Below are positions 17,311 through 25,169 of a DNA stretch of 64,000 bases, piece by piece; position 1 is the first letter of the stretch, and each line of letters begins with the position of its first letter. Position numbers and translations under genes: made by a program. The notes below the pieces were generated by a model. It did not search any database and was not told the DNA's origin. It was given only the letters and a program-made list of their open reading frames with translations. This stretch comes from Beijerinckiaceae bacterium. GTDB taxonomy: Bacteria; Pseudomonadota; Alphaproteobacteria; Rhizobiales; Beijerinckiaceae. The stretch is from positions 592,110 through 656,109 of the forward strand of contig JALJOM010000003.1 in the NCBI GenBank assembly GCA_024304885.1, given 5' to 3'.

Positions 17311-18620
17311 GCGCGCGGCGGCAGGAGCGCCTCGAGCTTGCCGAGCTGAGCGTCGAGCGACTGCTCCTTCCAATCGCCTGCCGTGGCCCGATCCGCGCCC
17401 TCGGCCCGCAGACGTTCGCGCTCCTCGGAGACGACCTTCTCCTTCAGGGCTTCGGCCTCTTCCTTGCGGCCGAGACCGATCAAGGCTTCGACCTTCGTGG
17501 CGCCGATCCAGAACTTCTCGTCCGCCGGAAAACGTCCGGCCACGAGCGCTCCGTCGCAAATCTCGAGCACATGCCGACGCACGCGGCGGGCGAGCACGCG
17601 GTCGGCGACAGACTCTTCTCCTTCCGTCAATGACGCGCGGACGTCGAGCATGAAGGCGTAGTTGATGCCGTTGTAGTAGTCGTTCTTTAGATAGAAGCCG
17701 CGCTCGTAGGCTGCGATGCCGTGGTCGAGATCGGCGCGGTCGGAGCCGACATCCCACAATCGCTTGTGGATTGCACCCCACAACCCGACGGTTTCCGCAT
17801 CTGCCGAGGTTGCCGGTGAAAGCTCGGACAATATGGTCTTTGCGTCATGAAGCGCCGCGAGCTTGTCGGGCAGCTCGGATTTGTAGGTAGCGAGCGCGAG
17901 CTGCTGCAAGACATAGGGGTCCTGAGGCTGCATCTTCCGGAGCGGTTCCAGGAACGCTATCGCCTTGATCCAATCGGACGGCCGCTTCGCGGACACGGAT
18001 GCTTTCGCCTGCCGAAAGCTCTCCATCAATTCGGCGAAGCTTCGGTCGTCGGTCCGAGGTGCGGGCTCGGGGGCAGCTGCCGCAACCACGGCGATCTCCG
18101 CCGCAGCTGCTTCGGCACGAGTCAACGAGGGAAGAAAGACATAGACCGGGCTGTCTGTCTCCCCCTTGTCGCTGAGCTCGACGACCTTCTGCTTCAGCGC
18201 TTTCTTGACGCGAAGGACCTCGCCGTAGCCGATCTCCTTGCCGAGATGCTCGTACTTCAGGATGCTGAGGTGATTGAGGTCGAACGGGAAGCTGAAATTC
18301 TTCTCGGCGAGCACGATGGTGGTCGATGGTCGCAATGCGTGTCGCACCCCGAGCTCGTAGATCGCATTGGCGTTCGATGTGGAGAGGTCGGCGACCACGA
18401 GATCGGCGTTGAGGAGATATTCGTACATGGGCTTGTCGATCACCGTCGAGTGGACGATGCGATCGGCACGAATGCAGGCGAGCCCGGCCTCGGTCACGGC
18501 CGGCTCGATGATGTATTCATATGTCTTGTCGAGGTCGAGCACGCGCTGCGGGTTGGACTGGAAGTCCGTCTTCTCCCCGAATCCCATGATCACGAAGCAG
18601 GTTTTCCGATCGTTGGTCAT
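17307..18620 (-). CDS. TIR/deoxyribosyltransferase-like protein with 'TRAFs-binding' helical domain
   Basis: A 437-aa soluble protein. Residues 1-130 form an alpha/beta domain of the nucleoside 2-deoxyribosyltransferase or TIR-like superfamily: CFVIMGFGEK (8-17), then DLVVADLSTSNANAIYELG (73-91), where E89 stands in the position of the usual catalytic glutamate. A linker rich in Ala and Pro (about 165-190) leads to a C-terminal all-helical domain of ~240 residues with TPR-like pattern (AIAFLEPLRKMQPQDPYVLQ, EKFWIGATKVEALIGLGRKE), which resembles the 'MAP3K TRAFs-binding' bacterial family. Such proteins are proposed NAD/nucleotide-cleaving or signalling components in bacterial conflict systems. 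The gene stands alone, fenced by repeats on both sides. Substrate and role are inferred. Confidence 0.7.
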   Translation of the reverse strand: MTNDRKTCFVIMGFGEKTDFQSNPQRVLDLDKTYEYIIEPAVTEAGLACIRADRIVHSTVIDKPMYEYLLNADLVVADLSTSNANAIYELGVRHALRPSTTIVLAEKNFSFPFDLNHLSILKYEHLGKEIGYGEVLRVKKALKQKVVELSDKGETDSPVYVFLPSLTRAEAAAAEIAVVAAAAPEPAPRTDDRSFAELMESFRQAKASVSAKRPSDWIKAIAFLEPLRKMQPQDPYVLQQLALATYKSELPDKLAALHDAKTILSELSPATSADAETVGLWGAIHKRLWDVGSDRADLDHGIAAYERGFYLKNDYYNGINYAFMLDVRASLTEGEESVADRVLARRVRRHVLEICDGALVAGRFPADEKFWIGATKVEALIGLGRKEEAEALKEKVVSEERERLRAEGADRATAGDWKEQSLDAQLGKLEALLPPRA

Positions 18621-18661
18621 GACGCCTCATTCCCTCACGCTATAGGTAAATCGAACGTCGA

Positions 18662-18692
18662 GAAAGCGGAAGCATCTCCGCTGTCCGCTTTC
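18662..18692. promoter_or_regulatory. Inverted repeat upstream of the TIR-like gene
   Basis: GAAAGCGGA (18662-18670) and TCCGCTTTC (18684-18692) form perfect 9-bp arms with a 13-base loop. An alternative inner pairing GCGGA-N6-TCCGC is also possible. It lies 42 bp upstream of the start on the minus strand, which suits an operator. Confidence 0.45.
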
Positions 18693-18717
18693 CATCGGGT
18701 CGGTTGGTCGTCACTTG

Positions 18718-18820
18718 GAGCGATTTCCAGCGAAGTGGATACCACTTCGCGTCGCGAAATCGCGACAAAACAAGAATGTAGAGCTGCATTCCGATTCGAA
18801 TGGATCGGTAATCGCTCTAG
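18718..18820 (+). repeat. Family B intergenic repeat, copy 3 (first of tandem pair)
   Basis: GAGCGATTTCCAGCGAAGTGG ... ACTTCGCGTCGCGAAATCGCGAC ... AAGAATGTAGAGCTG ... GGATCGGTAATCGCTCTAG (spacing shown by dots). It is directly followed by a second copy in the same orientation with a period of about 103 bp. Confidence 0.88.
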
Positions 18821-18922
18821 AGCGATTTCCAGCGGAGTGGATACCGCTTCGCGTCGCGAAATCGCGACAAAACAAAAATGTAGAGCTGGTTTCCGATTCG
18901 AATGGATCGGAAAGCGCTGTAG
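18821..18922 (+). repeat. Family B intergenic repeat, copy 4 (second of tandem pair)
   Basis: Nearly identical to the preceding copy, with AGCGGAGTGG instead of AGCGAAGTGG and a compensating change in the pairing arm (ACCGCTTCG for ACCACTTCG). The paired change suggests that the folded form matters. Confidence 0.88.
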
Positions 18923-19153
18923 TGTCGTCGTCCATACGACTTCTCCCGCGTCGCCCTCGTGCGTGTGCATCGCACTACAACGGTCAGGTGCCAATAGTCT
19001 CGAAGAGAGCCGGATCCTCTCCGGATGGGCGCCGAATGGCGCGAGCCGCTGAATTTTCACGACTTTCGCGCGACGACGCCGAAGGTGCTTTCATGCTCTG
19101 CTGGCCTTCTCCATCGCAGCGCGATTTGGCCTGGACCGCCATGACGAGAGCGG

Positions 19154-20272
19154 TCAGCTCGGGCGCGGCCGAGCCAGGACGCCGCCGCACAAAGGCCTCG
19201 CCACGCCTGTCGTCGTGGGGAAGGTCACGGGAAGGGTCTTCAGCGCGCGGACCGCGAGAAAGGCGAAGGCCTGGGCCTCCATCGCATCGACCGACCAGCC
19301 GAAGGCCTCGGCCGACACGACCTTGCAGGGCAGCCGAGCCGCCAGCTCGCGCATCAGCGTGAGGTTGCGGGCGCCGCCGCCGCAGACGATGGCGAGGGCC
19401 GGTTGCCCGGGCATCAGGTTCAGGGCCCGCGCGATCCCTTCCGCGGTGAAGGCGGTGAGCGTGGCCGCGGCATCCTCCGTGGCAAGCCGCGCGACGGGTT
19501 GCGCCGAGAAGCTGTTGCGGTCGAGCGATTTCGGCGGCGGCACCAGGAAGAACTCGTGGGCGAGGAGGTCGCGCAAGATCGCCTCGTCAACCCGGCCCTC
19601 GGCCGCGACCGCGCCGTCGCGATCGAGCGCGACGCCCGAGCGCGCCCACATCAGGTCGTCGATCAGGGCATTGCCGGGTCCGGCATCGCAGGCGATCGGG
19701 TCTCGGCCCGGCACGAGATAGCTGACATTGGCGACGCCGCCGATGTTGATCGCGGCGACGGGCTCGGCAAATCCGGCCGCCGCAGCGAGCGCCTGGTGGA
19801 AGATCGGCACGAGGGGCGCGCCCTGGCCGCCGGCGGCGCAGTCGGCCGCGCGAAAATCATAAGCCACGGTCAGGCCGAGCAGTGCCGCGAGCGCCGATCC
19901 GTCGCCGATCTGGACGGTCAAATGCCGCTCCGGCCGATGCAGGACCGTCTGGCCGTGAAACCCGACGATGTCGATGCTCGCGCGGTCGATCTCGCGCTCC
20001 GCGAGGAAGGCCTCGACTGCGTGGGCATGCTGCCTCGTGATCATGCGCTCTGCCTCGGCGAGTACGCCGGGCCGCGCAAGCCGATCGTCGAGGCCGCTCG
20101 CGTCCTTCAGCGCGAGGCGGAGCAGGTCCCGCTCCGCCTCTGTATAGGGATAGGCGCCGGTCGCGCCGAGCCGGATGGTCACGGCACCATCGGTCTCCAC
20201 CAGCGCGACGTCGATCGCATCCATGGAGGTGCCGCTCATGAGGCCGATCGCACGCGTGAGATGCTCTGGCAT
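19154..20272 (-). CDS. anmK: Anhydro-N-acetylmuramic acid kinase
   Basis: A 372-aa sugar kinase of the ASKHA fold that cleaves the 1,6-anhydro ring and phosphorylates anhMurNAc released during wall turnover, feeding the recycling pathway. The N-terminal phosphate loop is IGLMSGTSMDAIDVAL; the IGDGSALAALLG and NIGGVANVSYL segments and the C-terminal VCGGGARNLTLMRELAAR follow the family order. Full length. The usual neighbour tyrS is not in the window. Confidence 0.95.
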   Translation of the reverse strand: MPEHLTRAIGLMSGTSMDAIDVALVETDGAVTIRLGATGAYPYTEAERDLLRLALKDASGLDDRLARPGVLAEAERMITRQHAHAVEAFLAEREIDRASIDIVGFHGQTVLHRPERHLTVQIGDGSALAALLGLTVAYDFRAADCAAGGQGAPLVPIFHQALAAAAGFAEPVAAINIGGVANVSYLVPGRDPIACDAGPGNALIDDLMWARSGVALDRDGAVAAEGRVDEAILRDLLAHEFFLVPPPKSLDRNSFSAQPVARLATEDAAATLTAFTAEGIARALNLMPGQPALAIVCGGGARNLTLMRELAARLPCKVVSAEAFGWSVDAMEAQAFAFLAVRALKTLPVTFPTTTGVARPLCGGVLARPRPS

Positions 20273-20541
20273 GGGTCCCCCGGAGCGAAGAGTCTCGTAC
20301 CAATTCCCCTGGACCTCGACCTATGCCCTAAATTCGGCGCGGAAGGGCAAGAATTCCGTGGCCTCACGAAGGGTTCCGGTCGCTCGAAGGCGCCGAGGCT
20401 TGCCTAAGGCCGGCCGTTCGCGCATGAATAGCGAGGGCTTCGGAATCGCGGAAGATGCCGATAGCGCGGCCGGTTTCGCCGCTGGTGCCGGCGAGGACGC
20501 GGCCGAAATGCACCGCGGGCCTCGGATCGCCAAGCAGGATA

Positions 20542-21423
20542 ATGAGCAGGATTTCAGCACAAGGCTCCGGAGGTGCCCTTTCGGCTGGGCGCACGAGACG
20601 ACGAGCCGTCGTCGTCCTTCGCGCCGGCAGTCTCGGCGCGGCGTTCTGCCTCGGCGCGCTCCCGGCCTCGGCCGACATCCTGCGCGCGCGCTATTCCGTC
20701 AGCCTCGTCGGGCTCCACATCGGCGACGCGGCCGCCACGAGCCTCCTCGATCGCGCGCGCTACAGGATCGACCTCGACGCGAAGCTGACCGGGCTCGCGG
20801 CGATGATCTCCAACCTCAAGCTCGCGCTCGCCTCGACCGGCGGCTGGCGCAGAGGGACCGTCGCGCCGCAGACCTATGCCACGACCTCGGCATCGTCGAA
20901 AGAGACGCGAACGGTGCGGATGTCGCTCGATGCCGGCACCGTCAGGGCGCTCCAGATCTCGCCCCCCTTTGACGACACGGTGGGACGCGTGCCCGTCACC
21001 GCGGCCAGCAAGCGCAACATTCTCGACCCTTCGAGCGCCTTGCTCATGGGGGTTCCGGCCGGCCAGCCGCTGGTCGGGCCGGCCGCCTGCAACCGAAGGC
21101 TTCCGATTTTCGACGGCTATATGCGATTCGATCTCGCTTTGAGCTTCGTCGGCGTTCGGCAGGTGGCGGTGAAGGGCTATTCCGGCCCGGTCTCGGTCTG
21201 CTCCGTCCGCTATATTCCGATCGCGGGGCACAAGCTCGATTCGCGATCGACGAGGTTCATGGCGGAAAACCGCGAGATCGAGGCCTGGCTCGCCCCGGTC
21301 GAGCGCGCGAGGGTCGTCGTGCCGTTTCGCGTTGCGCTGAAGACGCTCGCGGGCTCGGCGGTGATCGATGCGGTCGAGTTCTCGGTCGAGCCGCAGGGCC
21401 CCGCACCGTCGGTCACGAATTGA
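20542..21423 (+). CDS. DUF3108 family secreted protein
   Basis: About 293 aa from ATG 20542; the longer frame upstream is poorly supported. A twin-arginine-like basic patch (GRTRRRAVVV) precedes a hydrophobic stretch and a likely signal-peptidase site after LPASA (about 45). The mature part (ARYSVSLVGLHIGDAAATS, then GLAAMISNLKLALASTGGW, and later RYIPIAGHKLDSRSTRFMAE) has the beta-rich lipocalin-like layout of DUF3108 proteins found in alphaproteobacterial periplasms. The function is unknown. A GST gene starts 40 bases downstream. Confidence 0.8.
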   Translation: MSRISAQGSGGALSAGRTRRRAVVVLRAGSLGAAFCLGALPASADILRARYSVSLVGLHIGDAAATSLLDRARYRIDLDAKLTGLAAMISNLKLALASTGGWRRGTVAPQTYATTSASSKETRTVRMSLDAGTVRALQISPPFDDTVGRVPVTAASKRNILDPSSALLMGVPAGQPLVGPAACNRRLPIFDGYMRFDLALSFVGVRQVAVKGYSGPVSVCSVRYIPIAGHKLDSRSTRFMAENREIEAWLAPVERARVVVPFRVALKTLAGSAVIDAVEFSVEPQGPAPSVTN

Positions 21424-21463
21424 GTCGCGCGGCGGCCGCAAGACCCGAAGCAGGGGCAGCCCC

Positions 21464-22192
21464 ATGATCACGATCTATACTTTCGGGCCGTACTTCGGCC
21501 TCCCCGACGCGAGTCCTTTCGTCATGAAGGCCATGATGCTGTTGAAGCTCGCCGGCCTCGAGTATCGGGAGGATCGCGGCGGCCTCCGGCGCGCGCCGAA
21601 GGGCAAGCTGCCCTATCTCGACGACGCCGGGACGATTGTCGCGGATTCGACCCTGATCCGCTTCCACCTCGAGGAGAAATACGGGACCGATCTCGACGCC
21701 GGTCTCGATCCGGCACAAAGGGCGACGGCCTGGGCCGTCGAGAAAATGTGCGAGGAGCATCTCTACTGGGCGGTGGTGGCCGCGCGCTGGCTCGACGATG
21801 CGAACTTCGCCAAGGGGCCGGCCGGTTTCTTCGAGGTTGTGCCTTGGCCGCTCCGGCCGATCGTCGAGCGCCTCGTCCGGCGCAAGGTGGCCGCCGCGGC
21901 ATGGGCTCAGGGCCTCGCCCGGCACACGCCGGCGGACCGTGACAGGCTCGCGATCCGCGACATCGACGCGCTCGCGGCTCTCCTCGGCGAAAAGCCTTTC
22001 CTCACGGGTGAGCACCCCTGCGCGGCGGACGCGACGGTGTTCTCTTCCGTCGCCCATCTGCTCACGCCGACGTTCGACACGCCCTTGCTCGAGCCGACGA
22101 GGATGCATCCGAACCTCGTCGCCTACCGCGACCGGATGATGCGGACCTATTTTCCCGAGTTCGCCGAGAGCGAGGCTATGGTCGCAGGGTGA
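21464..22192 (+). CDS. Glutathione S-transferase family protein (Fax/metaxin-like)
   Basis: A 242-aa cytosolic protein. The thioredoxin-like N-terminal half begins ITIYTFGPYFGLPDASPFV, contains the cis-proline region GKLPYLDDAGTIVADSTLI and is followed by an all-helical C-terminal half. The pattern TFGPYFGLPDASPF with a long insert before the helical half resembles the Fax/metaxin-like GSTs. It probably binds glutathione or a thiol ligand; the substrate is unknown. Its stop is followed within five bases by a family B repeat. Confidence 0.85.
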   Translation: MITIYTFGPYFGLPDASPFVMKAMMLLKLAGLEYREDRGGLRRAPKGKLPYLDDAGTIVADSTLIRFHLEEKYGTDLDAGLDPAQRATAWAVEKMCEEHLYWAVVAARWLDDANFAKGPAGFFEVVPWPLRPIVERLVRRKVAAAAWAQGLARHTPADRDRLAIRDIDALAALLGEKPFLTGEHPCAADATVFSSVAHLLTPTFDTPLLEPTRMHPNLVAYRDRMMRTYFPEFAESEAMVAG

Positions 22193-22195
22193 GCC

Positions 22196-22299
22196 GGAGC
22201 AATTTCCGGCGAAGGGAATACCACTTCGCGTCGAGAAATTGCGAAAAGCCAAAAATGGAGAGCCGGCTCGGGATTCGACCGGATCGGAAACCAGCACTA
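22196..22299 (+). repeat. Family B intergenic repeat, copy 5 (diverged)
   Basis: GGAGCAATTTCCGGCGAAGG ... CCACTTCGCGTCGAGAAATTGCGA ... AAAATGGAGAGCCGG ... GGATCGGAAACCAGCAC. The right end supplies the stop codon of the reverse-strand thioesterase at 22297-22299. Confidence 0.78.
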
Positions 22300-22704
22300 C
22301 GCCCGCGCCACCAAGCCCTCGGGCAGGGGACGCGGCTTGCGGTTCTCGTCGATCGCGACGAAGACGAAGATCGCTTCCGTCACCTTCGTCGTCTCCTCGC
22401 TGTCGCGCGCGCGCCGCCAGGCCTCGACCTCGATCTTCATCGAGGTTCGCCCGCGGCTCTCCAATCGCGCGAAGAGGCTCACCTCGTCGCCGACGAAGAC
22501 AGGGCTGAGGAACACCATGGCCTCCGCCCTGACCGTCGCGCAGCGCCCGCGCGAGAGCCGCGCGGCGAGATTCCCCGCCGCGAGGTCCATCTGCGACATC
22601 AGCCAGCCGCCGAAAATATCGCCGGCGGGGTTGGTGTCGGCCGGCATGGCGATCGTGCGGATGACCGGGGCCTCGGCCGGGATCCCGGCGGCCTTGTCGT
22701 GCAT
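22297..22704 (-). CDS. Acyl-CoA thioesterase, YciA-like hotdog protein
   Basis: A 135-aa hotdog-fold hydrolase. ATG 22704 is favoured by GAGG about nine bases upstream and by family length. The motif NPAGDIFGGWLMSQMDLA contains the catalytic Asp and the helix that lines the CoA site in YciA. FVAIDENRKPRPLPE closes the fold. It would release CoA from a range of acyl-CoAs, with no pathway context here. Confidence 0.9.
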   Translation of the reverse strand: MHDKAAGIPAEAPVIRTIAMPADTNPAGDIFGGWLMSQMDLAAGNLAARLSRGRCATVRAEAMVFLSPVFVGDEVSLFARLESRGRTSMKIEVEAWRRARDSEETTKVTEAIFVFVAIDENRKPRPLPEGLVARA

Positions 22705-22785
22705 CGAAACAATCCTCGAGGAGCGGATGTCACCAGCCAGCATCGATCGTACCGCGACGCCTGCCTCGCCGAGTCCGCCGAAGGA

Positions 22786-23007
22786 TCAAGGGGCGGCCGG
22801 CGGCTTCAGCGCCGCCCCGATCGTGCCCTCGAAGAGCGTCGTGCCGGACTTGACCTGGGTGAGCAGCAAGACATCGTCGTTCGACGCGCCGGCCTGGACC
22901 GCGCGGCGCGCGACATGTTTGAGCGCGGACCTCGCCTCCGCCTCGGTTTCCCAGTTGCGCTCCTCGCGATATTTTCTCGCGGGAATCTCGTAGAGATAGG
23001 CCGGCAT
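22786..23007 (-). CDS. Small conserved-looking protein of unknown function
   Basis: A 73-aa protein, MPAYLYEIPARKYREERNW, followed by an Ala-rich helix and LTQVKSGTTLFEGTIGAAL. Codon use is coherent with real genes, and GGAGGCAC precedes the ATG by about five bases. No family recognised. It lies between the thioesterase and a secreted Cys-containing protein, both on the same strand, so the three may be co-transcribed. Confidence 0.6.
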   Translation of the reverse strand: MPAYLYEIPARKYREERNWETEAEARSALKHVARRAVQAGASNDDVLLLTQVKSGTTLFEGTIGAALKPPAAP

Positions 23008-23044
23008 GCCGTGCCTCCGTCACGCTGTGTCGCGTGCGGGCGTA

Positions 23045-23293
23045 TCAACCCTGATTCGGCTTCTTCTTCTGCTTGCTCGTGACCATGGCACGGCAAGCCG
23101 GGGTAATGGCCTTCTTGTGGGCCAGGAGGCAGGACTTGATCTTCGCGCGATCGGGGACATGCTCGCTGCAGAGCCGCAGGGCGTCATCCTGGCAGGCCAG
23201 CTGATATTCCTCCTCGGATTGGGCGAGAGCCGGCATCGCGAAGGTTATCGAAAGGAAAGCCGCGCCCAGGGCGAGCCTCGTCGGTGCCAGCAT
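23045..23293 (-). CDS. Secreted cysteine-containing small protein
   Basis: An 82-aa protein. The first ~24 residues (APTRLALGAAFLSITFAMPA) are a signal peptide ending in ALAQ. The mature part holds four cysteines (ACQDDALRLCSEHVPD, then SCLLAHKKAITPAC), spaced like the Cys-rich repeats of the GLG1/FGFR1-like family seen in alphaproteobacterial periplasmic proteins, and a basic tail. ATG 23293 is chosen because it places the signal peptide at the N-terminus. Confidence 0.75.
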   Translation of the reverse strand: MLAPTRLALGAAFLSITFAMPALAQSEEEYQLACQDDALRLCSEHVPDRAKIKSCLLAHKKAITPACRAMVTSKQKKKPNQG

Positions 23294-23332
23294 GCCTCGT
23301 CTCCCGAGAGTGTGAAGTCGATCAGCATGCAT

Positions 23333-23434
23333 AGAGCATTTTCCAGCGAAGTGGGAACCACCTCGCGTCACGAAAATGCGAAACTACAAGAATGTAGCGC
23401 GGTTTCCGATTCCGCCGGATCGCAGACTGCTCCA
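23333..23434 (+). repeat. Family B intergenic repeat, copy 6
   Basis: AGAGCATTTTCCAGCGAAGTGG ... CCTCGCGTCACGAAAATGCGAA ... AAGAATGTAGCGCGG ... CCGGATCGCAGACTGCTC. Slightly diverged full copy; dots mark internal spacing. Confidence 0.82.
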
Positions 23435-23527
23435 GCGACGTGTCGCAACAGCTGTATCGCAATGCGAAAATGAGAAAAGATAGAGATTCGGAGCCGCTTT
23501 CCGATCCACCGAATCGGAAAGCGCTCT
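23435..23527 (+). repeat. Family B repeat, degraded copy
   Basis: Only parts of the element are readable: GTATCGCAATGCGAAAATGAG, AGCCGCTTTCCGATCC and GAATCGGAAAGCGCTCTAG. It stands in tandem with copy 6 and directly before a family A element. Confidence 0.6.
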
Positions 23528-23680
23528 AGATCACGACGACTTTGGGTCGAATCGATCCAAAGTCATGAAACGTGATCGTTTCCAAAAGTCTAGAGCGGGT
23601 TAGGCAGATAAGTTTACGCAATCTGCGTAAACGCGACTACGCCGGAAAACCGGGGTCCACTTTTCCTCATCCCGCTCTAG
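23528..23680 (+). repeat. Family A intergenic repeat, copy 4 (long form)
   Basis: GATCACGACGACTTTGG, GTCGAATCGATCC, AAGTCATGAAACGTGATCG, CTAGAGCGGGTTAGG, the dyad GTTTACGCA-ATC-TGCGTAAAC, and the closing CATCCCGCTCTAG. It mirrors copy 2 in the opposite orientation. Confidence 0.85.
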
Positions 23681-23771
23681 CCGCGTCTCGGCCGGGTGCA
23701 AACCATTCGCTGCGGGCCGGAGCAGCAACCCCGCCGGCTCGCGGAACCGGCCCGACGAGGCAAAGGATGCC

Positions 23772-24671
23772 ATGACGCCATTGCCCACACCGCTGTTCGA
23801 CCGGCGCGCGACCCGCCAACGCCTCGCCCGTGCCGCTGCCTCCGGAGCGGCCGATTTCCTTCTCGCCCACGCCGTGCGGGACCTCGTCGAGCGGCTCGGG
23901 CTGATCAAGCGGGAGTTTCCCCGAATCCTCGATCTCGGCACGCCGACGCCGCTGCTCGCGGAGCGCCTCGCGGCGTTGAGCCCCCGGCCGATCGTGGTCC
24001 GTCTCGCTCCGGTACCGGCGACCCTCGGCTCGGCCCTGCTCCTGTCCTTCGTCGGCGACGAGGAAGCTCTTCCGCTACGGGCCGGGCACCACGACCTCGC
24101 CGTCTCGGCGCTCGCGCTCCACCAGGTGAACGACCTCCCCGGCACGCTCGTGCAGCTGCGCCGTGCGCTGAAGCCCGACGGCCTCTTTCTCGGCTGCCTT
24201 CTCGGCGGCAGGACGCTCGAGGAGCTGCGCGGCGCGCTCGCGGTCGCGGAGAGCGAGCTGACCGGTGGAATCAGCCCTCGCGTCGCTCCTTTCGCCGACG
24301 TGCGCGACCTCGGCGCGCTGATGCAAAGGGCGGGTTTCGCCTTGCCTGTCGTCGACAGTGAGCCGGTCGTTGTCCGTTACCGCGATCTCTTCGCGCTGAT
24401 GGCCGATCTCCGCGCCATGGGGGCGACGAACACGCTCGCGGCACGGTTGCGCAAGCCCACGCCGCGATGCCTCTTCCTGCGCGCGGCCGAGGTCTACGCC
24501 GAGCGCTTCTCGGACCCGGACGGGCGAGTCCGCGCGACCTTCGAACTCGTCTTCGTCTCCGGCTGGGTTCCCCACGAGAGCCAGCAGAAACCGCTCGCGC
24601 CAGGCTCCGCGCAGGTCCGCCTCGCCGACGTGCTCGGGCCGGGCTCCGGCAGCTCGCCCCGCGGTGAATGA
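23772..24671 (+). CDS. SAM-dependent methyltransferase, NDUFAF5/BioC-like
   Basis: A 299-aa protein with a Rossmann methyltransferase fold, although the SAM motif is weak (RILDLGTPTPLLAERLAAL instead of a clear GxGxG). LAVSALALHQVNDLPGTLVQLRRALKPDGLFLG is the post-motif II/III region, and GGRTLEELRGALAVAE and RVAPFADVRDLGALMQRAGF match alphaproteobacterial homologues of the complex I assembly factor NDUFAF5. It may modify a respiratory-chain subunit, but the substrate is not shown here. Confidence 0.8.
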   Translation: MTPLPTPLFDRRATRQRLARAAASGAADFLLAHAVRDLVERLGLIKREFPRILDLGTPTPLLAERLAALSPRPIVVRLAPVPATLGSALLLSFVGDEEALPLRAGHHDLAVSALALHQVNDLPGTLVQLRRALKPDGLFLGCLLGGRTLEELRGALAVAESELTGGISPRVAPFADVRDLGALMQRAGFALPVVDSEPVVVRYRDLFALMADLRAMGATNTLAARLRKPTPRCLFLRAAEVYAERFSDPDGRVRATFELVFVSGWVPHESQQKPLAPGSAQVRLADVLGPGSGSSPRGE

Positions 24672-24699
24672 GTGGGCATCTGCCTCGGCGGAAAAGGCC

Positions 24700-24969
24700 T
24701 CAGCGCCCGAAGCCTCCCCGAGGCATGGAGAACATGTCCCTTATGCCGCGGATCACCGATCGCACGAGCAGCATCAGGCCGATCGCGCCGATCGCGATGC
24801 TCGTCTTTCCGACGGTCCCTGCCGGAAGCGCGAGGTCGAGAACCTCGACCTTCAGCGATTCGGTCGAGCCGAGGTAGACGAGCCTGATGCCGATGAAGAT
24901 GAACGCGAGTGATGCGGCGAAGACGAGGGCGCTGACGAGCCCCGACGGCGTCTCGAAGCTTTCACGCAT
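24700..24969 (-). CDS. Small two-helix membrane protein of unknown function
   Basis: An 89-aa protein with two hydrophobic helices: about 10-32 (GLVSALVFAASLAFIFIGIRL) and about 50-68 (GKTSIAIGAIGLMLLVRSVI). The tail is basic and Gly-rich. AGGGAGG lies about six bases before the ATG. No family recognised. Confidence 0.6.
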   Translation of the reverse strand: MRESFETPSGLVSALVFAASLAFIFIGIRLVYLGSTESLKVEVLDLALPAGTVGKTSIAIGAIGLMLLVRSVIRGIRDMFSMPRGGFGR

Positions 24970-25169
24970 GTATTTCCTCCCTGGTCATTCTCCTCGTGTC
25001 CCAGGATCGCGCCGGTTCCAATCGATGTCAAAGCTATAAGCTTGCACAGACTCCGTAAGGATTGCGCTGTAGGACGACTGCAAATGCCGCAGATGGAACC
25101 GGCTTCCGAGCCTTCGTCTCGTTGCGGTTTCCACTGCGAACCTTTGGTTCGCAGCGCGAAAACAGGCCC

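Noticed and set aside
14384-17653. Open frame of over 1000 codons opposite ftsY and recF
   Set aside because: It crosses several real genes and repeats and has no domain; a shadow.
18718-18922. Tandem repeats as a CRISPR array
   Set aside because: Only two ~100-bp copies without unique spacers, and no cas genes; they belong to the dispersed family B.
20364-20678. Minus-strand frame upstream of the DUF3108 gene with some protein-like segments
   Set aside because: It overlaps the start of the DUF3108 gene, has no ribosome site and no recognised family.
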